This document shows, one piece after another, positions 1 to 8,938 of a stretch of 64,000 bases of DNA. Both the position numbers and the translations under genes were made by a program. The notes below the pieces were generated by a model that saw nothing but the letters and a program-made list of their open reading frames with translations, was not told where the DNA came from and searched no databases. Origin of the DNA: Synechococcus sp. CC9605 (lineage in GTDB: Bacteria; Cyanobacteriota; Cyanobacteriia; PCC-6307; Cyanobiaceae); contig NC_007516.1 of the NCBI RefSeq assembly GCF_000012625.1, positions 1,302,001 to 1,366,000 of the forward strand. The letters run 5' to 3'. Numbering within the stretch: position 1 is the stretch's first letter; every line of letters starts with the position of its first letter.

Positions 1-1378
1 CGGGGTGCTTGAGCGGCACAGGGTCCATGCGCAGCCCCAGAGCCTCCACGCAATCGATCAGGGGAAGGGCCTCGGGTTGATCCAGCCATTGATCCAGATC
101 CGTCGCAAGATCGGCATCCCATCGAGCCACTGCAGCCTTGATGTGATCACGGCTGTAGCCGCGGGCCTGAAGGCCGGGACCCTGCCACAACTCCCGCAGG
201 ATTGCCGCCATGGAGTGGCCCCGCTGACGCAGGCGCACATCAAGGCAGAAAGCCACTGCCGCACCGAGGCGGTAGTAGCTGATCTGGCTGTCCCGCGAGG
301 CTGGCGTCGCTTTGTACAGCTTGATCCACGCCTCACGGGCACTGGCCGCCAGCGACTGGATCGAACAGCCGGGTGACATCAGAACGCTGGACAGCTCCTC
401 TCCCAGATCCTTGAGCAGGGTCGGCCGATCCGAACAGCCCGCCAACATGGGCAGGCTGAGGTCGAAGTAACTGGTGATTCCCTCAGCAAACCAGAGGCCT
501 TCGGTGATCACCGCCTGCCCGTAGTCGTAGGGGCGAAGCTCAACGGGTCGCAGCCGCCGCACATTCCACTGGTGCAGGTATTCATGGCCGATCAGCTGCA
601 AGAGCTGCCGGTAGCCCTTGGGCTTGGCCAGAGCCGACCAGCTGAACTGCAGAACCGCACTGTGGTCGTGTTCCAGGCCGCCATAGCCCTGATCGAGCAG
701 TTGCAGCACCAGCTGATAGCGGTCCCCCGCCGGAGGAGGGGTTCCCAGCAAGCGACAAGTGGCGCTGCACACCTTCTCGATGTCGCTGATGAAGTTCGGC
801 GGCCAACCCATCGGGGGCGTGCCGATCAGCAGCAGCTCATGGCTCTTGCCCTCCACCATGAAGGGTTCTGCCTGGAACGGCCCCGCATGCAGCGGACTGT
901 CCACGAGGGCATCGAAATCGGCAGCGACCCAGCCCTCAGCGCTGGTCTCCAGCGGCAGATGCACACTCCAGTGCTCCGGAGCCCTAACAGCAACGTGATG
1001 CGGTGACCAGCGGCAGCCGTCGATGTCCATCGCAACAGCAGCGAGACAGAGCGACGCGAAATCAGGATCGAGCAAACCGGTGCGGACGGTCAGATCCCGG
1101 GCTTCAAGCTGATAGTTGAGGGTGAGCGGGCTCAGATCCGGCAGATCACAGAGCCACTGGTGCGGCGCCATCCGACGCACCGGAAGCTCCTCGCCGTTGG
1201 CCAGCAGCTGCAGGCTGTGCAGGTGCTGGGCGTGATCACGCACCGTGTACGACCCTGGTGTCCACACCGGCAGCTGGAAGGTCTGGCGTTGGCTCTGCGG
1301 TGTCCACTGGATGGACATCGCAATGGTCTGTATTTCGGGATGGCTCAGATCGAGCCGGACCTGAACCGGTTCGAACAC
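1..1378 (-). CDS. M61-family metallopeptidase (3' end cut by window edge)
   Basis: About 459 residues of a gene whose end lies outside the window. The zinc motif HEYLH is visible at about residues 265-269, followed by QWNVRRLRP, as in M61 glycyl-aminopeptidase-like enzymes, which usually also carry a PDZ domain near the C-terminus. The N-terminal part (VWTPGSYTVRDHAQ) is also typical of the family. The start is GTG at 1376-1378, one base after the stop of the upstream ycf35-like gene, so the two are probably co-transcribed. The family is clear from sequence; the physiological substrate is unknown. Confidence 0.85.
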   Translation of the reverse strand, partial: MFEPVQVRLDLSHPEIQTIAMSIQWTPQSQRQTFQLPVWTPGSYTVRDHAQHLHSLQLLANGEELPVRRMAPHQWLCDLPDLSPLTLNYQLEARDLTVRTGLLDPDFASLCLAAVAMDIDGCRWSPHHVAVRAPEHWSVHLPLETSAEGWVAADFDALVDSPLHAGPFQAEPFMVEGKSHELLLIGTPPMGWPPNFISDIEKVCSATCRLLGTPPPAGDRYQLVLQLLDQGYGGLEHDHSAVLQFSWSALAKPKGYRQLLQLIGHEYLHQWNVRRLRPVELRPYDYGQAVITEGLWFAEGITSYFDLSLPMLAGCSDRPTLLKDLGEELSSVLMSPGCSIQSLAASAREAWIKLYKATPASRDSQISYYRLGAAVAFCLDVRLRQRGHSMAAILRELWQGPGLQARGYSRDHIKAAVARWDADLATDLDQWLDQPEALPLIDCVEALGLRMDPVPLKHP

Positions 1379-1379
1379 G

Positions 1380-1730
1380 TCAGTTGGTCTGCAGGATCAG
1401 CTCGGCGGAACCCATGCGACCAAGGTGCACTTGGTCGATGGCATGGAGCAGGGCGTAGCGACGGGTCACCCGCTGCAAGCGTTGTTCAAGCCCCGGCTGG
1501 CGGCTGATCCGTTGGATATCGCCATGCATCACTATCGTGCCGTCCTCGCGCTGGGTCCAGCCCAGGGGCATGGCAGAGCCTTGGGACGCGAGCACATCCA
1601 CGGCATTGGAGTCGTCCGCGAATCCCTTCAATTCGGTCGATCGCTTCACCGTGAAGCCCTCATCACGAAGGGCCTGGACCAGACGCTCGAGGTCGGTGAA
1701 AACAGTCGGCAGGATGGAGAGATGGGACAT
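1380..1730 (-). CDS. Ycf35-like protein (DUF1257)
   Basis: A 116-aa protein beginning MSHLSILPTV, the usual start of the Ycf35/DUF1257 family found in cyanobacteria and plastids, at the usual family length. No membrane segment or catalytic motif is visible. The function of the family is not established. The gene runs directly into the M61 peptidase gene (stop and start separated by one base). It is divergent from purN, and the two start regions overlap or abut depending on which purN start is used. Confidence 0.85.
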   Translation of the reverse strand: MSHLSILPTVFTDLERLVQALRDEGFTVKRSTELKGFADDSNAVDVLASQGSAMPLGWTQREDGTIVMHGDIQRISRQPGLEQRLQRVTRRYALLHAIDQVHLGRMGSAELILQTN

Positions 1731-2363
1731 GGACCGAACCCCGCTTTGACAGACCCTAGCCACAACAATCGAGCTGACCAGGCCCCGCTGCAGTTGGGGG
1801 TGATGGCATCTGGAAGCGGCAGCAACTTCGAGGCCGTGGTCCAGGCGATTCAGGCGGGGGATCTCAACGCGCGGATCCAGCGGCTGGTGGTGAACAATCC
1901 GGGCTGTGGTGCCCAGCAGCGGGCGGAGCGTCTTGGCATTCCTGTATCGGTGCTCGACCATCGCAGGATCAAGGACCGGCGCGAGCTGGACGGCGAACTG
2001 GTGCGCCTGTTTCGCGCCGACCAGGTGGAGCTGGTAGTGATGGCGGGGTGGATGCGGATCGTCACCAAGGTGTTGGTCAGCGGCTATTCCGATCGTCTGA
2101 TCAACATCCACCCCTCACTGCTGCCCAGCTTCCGTGGCATGGATGCCATCGGGCAGGCCCTGCAGGCCGGGGTGAAGGTCACCGGCTGCACGGTGCACAT
2201 CGTCACCGAGGAACTGGATGCTGGCCCGATTCTGGCCCAGGCAGCCGTTCCCGTTCTTGATGGGGATGACCACGCCAGGCTCGCCCAACGGATTCAGGAA
2301 CAGGAACACCTGCTCCTCCCCAGGGCATTGGCTGAGCTGAAGCCAACCTGGCGTCAGGGATAG
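1722..2363 (+). CDS. purN: Phosphoribosylglycinamide formyltransferase
   Basis: Transfers a formyl group from 10-formyl-tetrahydrofolate to GAR in purine synthesis. Visible motifs are the N-terminal loop MASGSGSNFEAV, the catalytic segment INIHPSLLPSF (Asn and His) and EELDAGPI with the catalytic Asp. The stop is certain; the start is not. The ATG at 1803 would cut off the first beta strand (LQLGV), so the start must be upstream: ATG 1722, which overlaps the divergent ycf35 start by 9 bases, or TTG 1746. The 3' end overlaps the convergent argC by 10 bases. Confidence 0.9.
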   Translation: MGHGPNPALTDPSHNNRADQAPLQLGVMASGSGSNFEAVVQAIQAGDLNARIQRLVVNNPGCGAQQRAERLGIPVSVLDHRRIKDRRELDGELVRLFRADQVELVVMAGWMRIVTKVLVSGYSDRLINIHPSLLPSFRGMDAIGQALQAGVKVTGCTVHIVTEELDAGPILAQAAVPVLDGDDHARLAQRIQEQEHLLLPRALAELKPTWRQG

Positions 2364-3427
2364 AACGACTGCAGGGGCAGCCCCGTCTCTGGAGCGAGGC
2401 CTGCCATCAGATTGATGCACTGCACTCCCTGCCCGGCCTGACCCTTGATCAGGTTGTCGATGGCACTCATCAACACAAGCTGACCGGTGCGGGTGTCCAC
2501 TTGAACCGACAGCAGGGCACGGTTCGTGTGGCGCGCCCACTTGGTGGCTGGGTAGGTGCCCACCGGAAGAACCTGAACGCAGGGGTGGTGGCGGTAGATC
2601 GCCTCCAGAACAGTGGTGCAGTCCTCGGCGGTGAGACCGGGGTCGCGCAGGCGGGCATAGACCGTGGAGAGCAGTCCGCGCACCATCGGCACCAGGTGCG
2701 GCGTGAACTGGAGGCGGATGTCCTGGCCAGCCACCTCCATCGCCATCTGCTCGATCTCAGACGTGTGGCGATGGCCGATTACGCCGTAGGGCGCGATCGA
2801 TTCCGAGGCCTCCGCCAGCAGCATCGCCTCCTTCGGCACGCGGCCCCCGCCTGAGGTGCCCGTCTTGGCGTCGATGATGATGCCGCTGGTCTCGATCAGG
2901 CCCTGCTTGAGGAAGGGCAGCAGGGGCATCAGGCTGGCGGTGGGGAAGCAACCGGGAGCGGCGACAAGCTTCGCGTCAGCGATAGCGGGGCCGTTCCATT
3001 CCGGCAGGCCGTAGACAGCACTGCTGCAGAGCTCAGCGTCTTGACGGTTAAGGGAGCCGGCTTCCTTGGCATACACCTGCAGCCACTGCTCCAGAGAGCG
3101 GTAACGAAAGTCGGCGGAGAGATCCACCACCCGCACACCCCGCTCCAGCAGTTGCGGTGCCAGCTGACAGGCCAGGCCATTGGGGAGGCTCAGAACAGCG
3201 AAATCGGAACAAGCCGCGATCCGATCCGGATCCGCCGATTCCACCTTGGGGTCATCCGGCAAGGGCAGGAAGGAACAAACGGAGCTCCAGCGTTGACCAG
3301 CACTGCGTTCACCGCCGAGGAAACTCACAGACAACCCGGGGTGGCCCTGGAGCAGTCGGATGGTCTGCAGGCCGCCGTAGCCGGAGGCGCCGATCACAGC
3401 AACCCGTCCGCCCTTCACCGTTGCCAT
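2354..3427 (-). CDS. argC: N-acetyl-gamma-glutamyl-phosphate reductase
   Basis: Third step of arginine biosynthesis: NADPH reduction of N-acetylglutamyl phosphate. A 357-aa protein with the nucleotide-binding start VAVIGASGYGG, the catalytic cysteine in AAPGCFPTASL and the conserved GHRHTSEIEQ segment. The start is ATG 3427 (MATVKGGRVAV); an ATG at 3460 would add 11 residues. Its 3' end overlaps purN tail-to-tail by 10 bases. Length and motifs match the family fully. Confidence 0.95.
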   Translation of the reverse strand: MATVKGGRVAVIGASGYGGLQTIRLLQGHPGLSVSFLGGERSAGQRWSSVCSFLPLPDDPKVESADPDRIAACSDFAVLSLPNGLACQLAPQLLERGVRVVDLSADFRYRSLEQWLQVYAKEAGSLNRQDAELCSSAVYGLPEWNGPAIADAKLVAAPGCFPTASLMPLLPFLKQGLIETSGIIIDAKTGTSGGGRVPKEAMLLAEASESIAPYGVIGHRHTSEIEQMAMEVAGQDIRLQFTPHLVPMVRGLLSTVYARLRDPGLTAEDCTTVLEAIYRHHPCVQVLPVGTYPATKWARHTNRALLSVQVDTRTGQLVLMSAIDNLIKGQAGQGVQCINLMAGLAPETGLPLQSFYP

Positions 3428-3624
3428 CGCTTCAACCGCCGACGTTGACCTGCCTGCCATTGAACCAACCAGCCAACGGTCGATCGTACAGAGATCAATA
3501 ATGAAGGCATCTCCCAGCGACCAGGCTCCTGAACCCCAGTTCCCTTGACCCCGCGAACGAACCCATCGCATTTGATGCCATCAGCGACGCGCTGGCGGCG
3601 ATTCGCAATGGGGAATGCGTTGTC

Positions 3625-5160
3625 GTGGTGGACGACGAACAGCGGGAGAACGAAGGCGATCTGATCTGCGCGGCCCAGTTCGCCACCCCGGAAGCGATCA
3701 ACTTCATGGCCACCGAGGCACGGGGCCTGATCTGTCTCGCCATGGAGGGGCAGCGGTTGGACGAACTGGATCTACCGCTGATGGTGGACCGCAACACCGA
3801 TGCCAACGAAACGGCCTTCACCGTGAGCATCGATGCCGGCATCGAGCATGGGGTGACCACCGGAATCTCCGCCGAAGACCGCGCCGCCACGATTCAGGTG
3901 GCCCTCAACCCAGCCACGCGGCCAGCGGAACTGCGCCGCCCTGGGCACATCTTTCCCCTGCGCGCCCGCCCCGGCGGCGTGCTCAAACGGGCCGGCCACA
4001 CCGAAGCCGCCGTGGATCTTGCACAGCTGGCGGGCCTCAGCCCTTCCGGAGTGATCTGTGAAATCCAGAACAGCGATGGCTCCATGGCCCGCTTGCCGGA
4101 GCTGCGCAGCTACGCCGATCGCTGGGGGCTGAAGCTGATCAGCATTGCTGACCTGATCCGTTACCGGCTGGACAACGAGCGCTTCGTTCGCCGCATGGCC
4201 CAGGCCCAGATGCCCAGCCGTTTCGGCAATTTTCAGGCAGTTGGCTACCGCAACGAACTGGATGGCTCCGAACACGTTGCCCTGATCAAAGGTGAGCCCA
4301 ATGCCCTGAGCGAGCCCGTGCTGGTGCGCATGCATTCCGAATGCCTCACCGGCGATGCCTTCGGCTCACTGCGCTGCGATTGCCGGCCCCAGCTGGAGGC
4401 GGCCCTGCACCAGATCGAAGCGGAAGGCGAGGGTGTGGTCGTTTATCTGCGCCAGGAAGGGCGGGGCATCGGCCTGATCAACAAGTTGAAGGCCTACAGC
4501 CTCCAGGAAGCCGGGCTCGACACCGTTGAAGCCAACGAGCGGCTTGGCTTCCCGGCGGATCTGCGCAACTACGGCGTCGGGGCGCAGATCCTCTCCGACC
4601 TCGGAATCCACCGGCTGCGGTTGCTCACCAACAACCCCCGCAAGATCGCCGGCCTCGGCGGCTATGGCCTGCAGGTGGAGGAGCGGGTGCCGCTGGTGAT
4701 GGACCCCGGCGCCTACAACGCCGACTACCTGGCGGCCAAGCGGGAGAAGCTCGGGCACCTGTTCGAATCTGAGAGTCCCTGCGTGGTGTTGGCCCTGGCA
4801 GTGAACGTGGGCCCCGAAAGCTGGCCCACCGTTCGTCGGGAAGTGGAGGCCATCGCCCAGCGCCATGGCTTCAGCCTTGAGGCCCTACATGAACCTCGCT
4901 TGTTAGCTCTGTGGGATCGACCGCAATTCGTCTGGAAATTGATTCCCGACGGCGCCGATGCAGCCCCCCTGCTCAAGAATCTGGCGGCCCTAGCAGCAAC
5001 CGAACGGGTGGGTCTGATGCGCGTTCCCACCGAGCGGATGGCCCTGCACCCGCCCCAAACCCTTGAACGGGTGGAGCATCAACTCAATGAATTGATCAAC
5101 CTGGGCAGTGACGGACTGCTTGAAAACGGCCCATCACTGCTGCATTGGACCCGAAGCTGA
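3625..5160 (+). CDS. ribBA: Bifunctional DHBP synthase / GTP cyclohydrolase II
   Basis: Riboflavin biosynthesis. The N-terminal half is 3,4-dihydroxy-2-butanone-4-phosphate synthase ([17 protein letters not shown], with HTEAAVDLA further on). The second half is GTP cyclohydrolase II ([20 protein letters not shown] with three zinc Cys; RQEGRGIGL). A further ~125-residue C-terminal extension of unknown role follows. The listed start, GTG 3625, is the first conventional start codon in frame, but it trims the family's usual first ~25 residues. Coding-like sequence in the same frame ([19 protein letters not shown]) begins at about 3559, and the frame is open back to 3505 with no ATG, GTG or TTG, so the true start is unsettled. 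Its stop abuts the convergent cyclophilin gene. Confidence 0.9.
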   Translation: MVDDEQRENEGDLICAAQFATPEAINFMATEARGLICLAMEGQRLDELDLPLMVDRNTDANETAFTVSIDAGIEHGVTTGISAEDRAATIQVALNPATRPAELRRPGHIFPLRARPGGVLKRAGHTEAAVDLAQLAGLSPSGVICEIQNSDGSMARLPELRSYADRWGLKLISIADLIRYRLDNERFVRRMAQAQMPSRFGNFQAVGYRNELDGSEHVALIKGEPNALSEPVLVRMHSECLTGDAFGSLRCDCRPQLEAALHQIEAEGEGVVVYLRQEGRGIGLINKLKAYSLQEAGLDTVEANERLGFPADLRNYGVGAQILSDLGIHRLRLLTNNPRKIAGLGGYGLQVEERVPLVMDPGAYNADYLAAKREKLGHLFESESPCVVLALAVNVGPESWPTVRREVEAIAQRHGFSLEALHEPRLLALWDRPQFVWKLIPDGADAAPLLKNLAALAATERVGLMRVPTERMALHPPQTLERVEHQLNELINLGSDGLLENGPSLLHWTRS

Positions 5161-5604
5161 TCAGCCTTCCTGGATCGTCACCTTGTTGATCTTGGAGCCG
5201 TTGGCCAGCTTCAGCACCACGTCCATGTTGCCGGTGTGGCCGAACACGGTGTGCACGCCATCGAGGTGAGGCTGGGCCTCATGGCAGATGTAGAACTGGG
5301 AGCCGCCGGTGTTGCGACCGGCATGGGCCATGGCCAGAGTGCCGGCCTGGTGCTTCTGCTGGTTGATCTCGCAATCAATCTGGTAGCCGGGGCCACCGGT
5401 ACCAGCCATGCCGCGGGCGCCTTCACGGCTGTTGGGGCATCCACCCTGAGCCATGAAGCCGGGGATGACGCGGTGAAAGGCCAGACCGTCGTAGAAGCCA
5501 TCCTTGGCCAGCTTCACAAAGTTGGCGACGGTGTTCGGGGCATCGGCTTCGAACAGCTCGAGCTCGATCAGGCCTGCTCCAGTGTCCATCAAGGCCTTGG
5601 TCAT
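5161..5604 (-). CDS. Cyclophilin-type peptidyl-prolyl cis-trans isomerase
   Basis: A 147-aa single-domain cyclophilin. The active-site block [15 protein letters not shown] includes the catalytic Arg, followed by [16 protein letters not shown] and [10 protein letters not shown]. There is no signal peptide, so it is expected in the cytosol as a protein-folding catalyst. The start is ATG 5604 ([11 protein letters not shown]); the divergent mtnP starts 40 bases away. The stop abuts the ribBA stop with no gap. Confidence 0.92.
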   Translation of the reverse strand: MTKALMDTGAGLIELELFEADAPNTVANFVKLAKDGFYDGLAFHRVIPGFMAQGGCPNSREGARGMAGTGGPGYQIDCEINQQKHQAGTLAMAHAGRNTGGSQFYICHEAQPHLDGVHTVFGHTGNMDVVLKLANGSKINKVTIQEG

Positions 5605-5644
5605 GGTGGCGCGAGCAAAATTGGAGTGTAAAGAGACGCCGACC

Positions 5645-6553
5645 ATGCCCGACCTCTCCCAAGCCCGCGTCGGTGTAATCGGCGGCAGCGGTCTCTATTC
5701 GATCCCCGGCTTGCGCCAGGTGGAGGAACGCACGGTCGAAACACCCTTCGGGACACCATCCGATCAACTGCGCCTGGGACAGCTCGAGGGCGTCGAAACC
5801 GTCTTCCTGGCCCGCCACGGCCGCCATCACCATCTGCTTCCAAGTGAAATTCCCTACCGGGCCAACATCTGGGCGATGCGTTCACTGGGGGTGCGCTGGC
5901 TGATCTCGCTCTCGGCGGTGGGGTCGTTGCAAGGGCATCTGCAGCCGCGCGACATGGTCGTGCCCGATCAGTTCATCGACCGCACCCGTGATCGGCCCAG
6001 CAGTTTCTTCGGCAACGGCTGCGTAGCCCACGTCAGCCTTGCGGACCCCTTCTGCCCCAATTTGAGTGCTTTGTTGGCCGATGCCGCCGAGCAGGGAATG
6101 CCGGAGGGTCGACGGCTGCACCGCGGTGGCACCTATCTCTGCATGGAGGGCCCAGCCTTTTCCACCCGGGCCGAAAGCAAGCTGTACCGCTCCTGGGACT
6201 GTTCGGTGATCGGGATGACCAATCACACCGAAGCTCGTCTGGCCCGGGAAGCCGAACTGGCCTATGCCTCCCTGAGCATGGTCACCGACTTCGACTGCTG
6301 GCATGAGGATCACGACGCCGTCTCGGTGGAGATGGTGATCGGCAACCTTCAGGCCAATGCCTCAGCCACCGAACCGATCCTGAGTGGATTGATGCAGCGG
6401 CTCAAGCAGGACCCTCCCTCCTCGCCGGCCCACACAGCCCTCGCAGATGCCCTGATCACCCCCAAAGATCAAGTCCCGGCGCAGACCCGGTCCAACCTCG
6501 ATCTGTTCACCGCCCCCTACTGGGGACGGTTCGATCAGGCCTCCGCCAGCTGA
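5645..6553 (+). CDS. mtnP: S-methyl-5'-thioadenosine phosphorylase
   Basis: Phosphorolysis of methylthioadenosine in the methionine salvage / polyamine by-product pathway. A 302-aa protein with the phosphate-binding [28 protein letters not shown], the substrate loop [13 protein letters not shown] and [10 protein letters not shown]. The DFD pair in [10 protein letters not shown] is the feature that separates MTA phosphorylases from guanosine/inosine phosphorylases. The start is ATG 5645. The 3' end overlaps murQ tail-to-tail by 19 bases. Confidence 0.93.
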   Translation: MPDLSQARVGVIGGSGLYSIPGLRQVEERTVETPFGTPSDQLRLGQLEGVETVFLARHGRHHHLLPSEIPYRANIWAMRSLGVRWLISLSAVGSLQGHLQPRDMVVPDQFIDRTRDRPSSFFGNGCVAHVSLADPFCPNLSALLADAAEQGMPEGRRLHRGGTYLCMEGPAFSTRAESKLYRSWDCSVIGMTNHTEARLAREAELAYASLSMVTDFDCWHEDHDAVSVEMVIGNLQANASATEPILSGLMQRLKQDPPSSPAHTALADALITPKDQVPAQTRSNLDLFTAPYWGRFDQASAS

Positions 6554-7485
6554 GCGCCGTAGGCGGCCAAGGCAGGCCGCAGCTGCTGGTCGTACTGCTG
6601 CAGATGAGCTTTGGCCTGGTCCACCGACAACCCGGCAGCGGCCATCAACAGGGCGAGTTTCACCGATCCGCCAGCCTCCTCCAGCAGCGTCAGCCCCCGC
6701 TCCCGCTCCACGCCGGCCAGATCACGCAGGATCCGCAGCGACCGGTCCACCAGCTTGCTGTTGCTGGCGGCCACATCCACCATGCGGTTGCCGTAGACCT
6801 TGCCCAGCTTCACCATCACGGCGGTGGAGAGGGTGTTCAACGCCAGTTTTGTGGCGGTTCCGGCCTTCATCCGGGTGGATCCCGTCAGCAGCTCAGGGCC
6901 TGTGAGCAGGCGGATGTCGATATCGCAGGGCAGAGGGGCCTGCTCCGTCGGAACACAGGCCAGGGCGATGGCAAGCGCTCCGATGCTTTTGGCGAACGCC
7001 AGCCCACCGCGCACGTAGGGGGTGGTGCCGCCGGCGGCGATGCCCACCAGGCAGTCCTTGGTGCTGAAGCCCCGCTCCTCCAGATCTGCGCGTCCGGCGG
7101 CCTCAATGTCCTCAAGCCCTTCGGAGCTGCGCAGCAACGCGGCGGAACCACCGGCGAGTACCCCTTGCACCTGCTGGGGATCACTGCAGAAGGTGGGCGG
7201 GCATTCCGCGGCATCCAACACCCCCAGCCGTCCGGAGGTGCCGGCACCCAGGTAGAAGAGGCGGCCTCCGGCGCGGAGGCGATTGGCAACGGCATCAACC
7301 GCCTGGGCCAGGGCCGGGGCCACCGCAGCGACGGCTTCCTGGGGGCGACGATCTTCGTCTGCAAACAACTCCAACAGCGCCAGGGTGTCGAGCTGATCCA
7401 GGTGTGAACTGCGCTGGTTGCTCTGCTCGGTGAGCAGGTGGCCGCGGTCGCTGGAGGGCTGCAGATCGGGGTCGAACACGGCCAT
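6535..7485 (-). CDS. murQ: N-acetylmuramic acid 6-phosphate etherase
   Basis: Cleaves the lactyl ether of MurNAc-6-phosphate in peptidoglycan recycling. A 316-aa SIS-domain protein: GAGTSGRLGVLDAAECPPTF contains the phosphosugar loop and catalytic Glu region, and GSTRMKAGTATK is also conserved. Length is typical for the family. The start is ATG 7485. It sits three bases after the DUF3110 gene stop, so the two are likely in one transcript. Confidence 0.93.
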   Translation of the reverse strand: MAVFDPDLQPSSDRGHLLTEQSNQRSSHLDQLDTLALLELFADEDRRPQEAVAAVAPALAQAVDAVANRLRAGGRLFYLGAGTSGRLGVLDAAECPPTFCSDPQQVQGVLAGGSAALLRSSEGLEDIEAAGRADLEERGFSTKDCLVGIAAGGTTPYVRGGLAFAKSIGALAIALACVPTEQAPLPCDIDIRLLTGPELLTGSTRMKAGTATKLALNTLSTAVMVKLGKVYGNRMVDVAASNSKLVDRSLRILRDLAGVERERGLTLLEEAGGSVKLALLMAAAGLSVDQAKAHLQQYDQQLRPALAAYGAQLAEA

Positions 7486-7488
7486 GGC

Positions 7489-7962
7489 TCAGAGCAGACC
7501 CTCCAGGCGTCGACGCAGCTCATCCAGTTCAGGATTCGATTCCGGTTCGGTCTCCAGTCCCTGGCGCGCCGGCTCCGCGGCCTGCTGCTCTGACACCCCG
7601 CCATCAGAAACAGCCTCGTCCGAAGCCGGGGCGTCCGAAACCATGTCGTCCTTCCAGTTGCTCACATCGCGGTTGCTCTGTGGTGGCGCCATGAACAGAC
7701 GCTCCTCGTCATTGCTGGGCACAAAGCCCGACTCGATCAGCCGGGCCTCGTAGCCGGCCTCACGGCAGAACAGATCCACGTCTTCCCGATCGAGAGCCTC
7801 CACCGTCGGAACAGGAAAGTCCTGGGCCTCCAGAAGGCCGGCATAACGCTCGGCATCGTCGGGGTTCTCAAACAGCAGAACCACGGTTCGACCGGCGATT
7901 TCAAGCGAGTGGATGCCTTCGCTATCCGTACCGGCGTCAAAGAGCAGGACGTGGACGCGCAT
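7489..7962 (-). CDS. DUF3110 family protein
   Basis: A 157-aa protein starting MRVHVLLFDAGTDSEGIHSL, the characteristic DUF3110 fold start in cyanobacteria, with VVLLFENPDDAERYAGLLEAQ following. The C-terminal third (from about residue 100) is acidic, low in complexity and probably disordered. No catalytic motif is visible and the function is unknown. It lies between dnaJ upstream and murQ downstream on the same strand with very short gaps, suggesting a dnaK-dnaJ-DUF3110-murQ transcript. Confidence 0.85.
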   Translation of the reverse strand: MRVHVLLFDAGTDSEGIHSLEIAGRTVVLLFENPDDAERYAGLLEAQDFPVPTVEALDREDVDLFCREAGYEARLIESGFVPSNDEERLFMAPPQSNRDVSNWKDDMVSDAPASDEAVSDGGVSEQQAAEPARQGLETEPESNPELDELRRRLEGLL

Positions 7963-8005
7963 CAGGAAAACCGTCAGATCAACCGGACCGGAGTCTCACC
8001 CATCG

Positions 8006-8938
8006 TCAACCACCCTGCTCGGATTCGCTCGCCAGTTCCTGAAGACGCCTGTAAAGCGCTCGTTCCGCATCACCCAGATCCGACGGAATCACCACAACGA
8101 TCTCCACCAACTGGTCACCCCGCTCATCATCCAGCTGCAGCCCACGCCCCCGCAGCCGCAGCAAACGTCCACTGGATGAGCCTGGAGGAACCTGCAGCGT
8201 CACAGGGCCATCCAGGGTCGGCACATCCACAGCGCAGCCGATGGCCGCATCCGGCGGAAACAGCATCAGCTTGTAGAGCACCCGTAAACCGTCGATCCGC
8301 AGCCCGTCGTCGGTCACGACCCGGAGCTGCAGGAAATGATCACGACCACCAGGGGCAACGCCTTCAAGCCGCAGACGCCATCCATCTCCCGCAAAGGGAG
8401 GCGTGTTCAGCTCGATCACGGTGCCGTCATCGAGCGTCAGTTCCACCACAGTTCCCTGGAGAGCCTGATCCGGGGTGAGATGAACCACCGACTCGAGATC
8501 TTCCACGGCACGCACCGGCGGCGGTGGCGGCGGCGCCGACACCGGAGGTTCATGGCCTCTGGTTTCAAGGCTGGCGTCATCACCCCGGAAGGGTGAATCA
8601 GGCTCGTCCTCAACCTCAGCCGAAGAACGACCTGTTCCGCCGCCAAAGATCACATCGAGGTAATCCTCAAAATCAGGGAAGCCCTGGGCAAAGGGATCGG
8701 CAACATCCGCTCTGGATCCACCCCCCCGCTGCCAGGCCTCACGCCGGCGGGGATCGCTGAGCACCGCATAGGCCTCATTGACCAACTTGAAGCGCTCTTC
8801 AGCAACGGGATCGTTGCTGTTGAGATCGGGATGCCAGCGACGGGCCTCCCGCCGAAAGGCCCGTTTCAGTTGCTGATCAGTGCAGTCGGAATCGACTCCC
8901 AGCAGAGACCAGTAATCAGGCTCAGCGGTAGATGTCAT
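8006..8938 (-). CDS. dnaJ: J-domain co-chaperone (DnaJ/CbpA type, no zinc finger)
   Basis: A 310-aa protein with an N-terminal J domain (DYWSLLGVDSDCTDQQLKRA; the HPD triad in RRWHPDLNSN). A Gly/Pro-rich linker follows, then two DnaJ C-terminal beta domains (VHLTPDQALQGTVVELTLDDG). The Cys-rich zinc-finger region of type I DnaJ is absent, so it resembles CbpA/type II proteins. The start is ATG 8938, inside the end of dnaK (17-base overlap), implying translational coupling with that Hsp70. Confidence 0.9.
   Translation of the reverse strand: MTSTAEPDYWSLLGVDSDCTDQQLKRAFRREARRWHPDLNSNDPVAEERFKLVNEAYAVLSDPRRREAWQRGGGSRADVADPFAQGFPDFEDYLDVIFGGGTGRSSAEVEDEPDSPFRGDDASLETRGHEPPVSAPPPPPPVRAVEDLESVVHLTPDQALQGTVVELTLDDGTVIELNTPPFAGDGWRLRLEGVAPGGRDHFLQLRVVTDDGLRIDGLRVLYKLMLFPPDAAIGCAVDVPTLDGPVTLQVPPGSSSGRLLRLRGRGLQLDDERGDQLVEIVVVIPSDLGDAERALYRRLQELASESEQGG

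Noticed and set aside
3541-3551. RF2-like programmed +1 frameshift at CCTTGAC before ribBA
   Set aside because: The slippery context resembles prfB (CTTTGAC), but there is no internal AGGGGG-type element just upstream and RibBA is not known to be made this way. Kept only as one option in the start-site finding.
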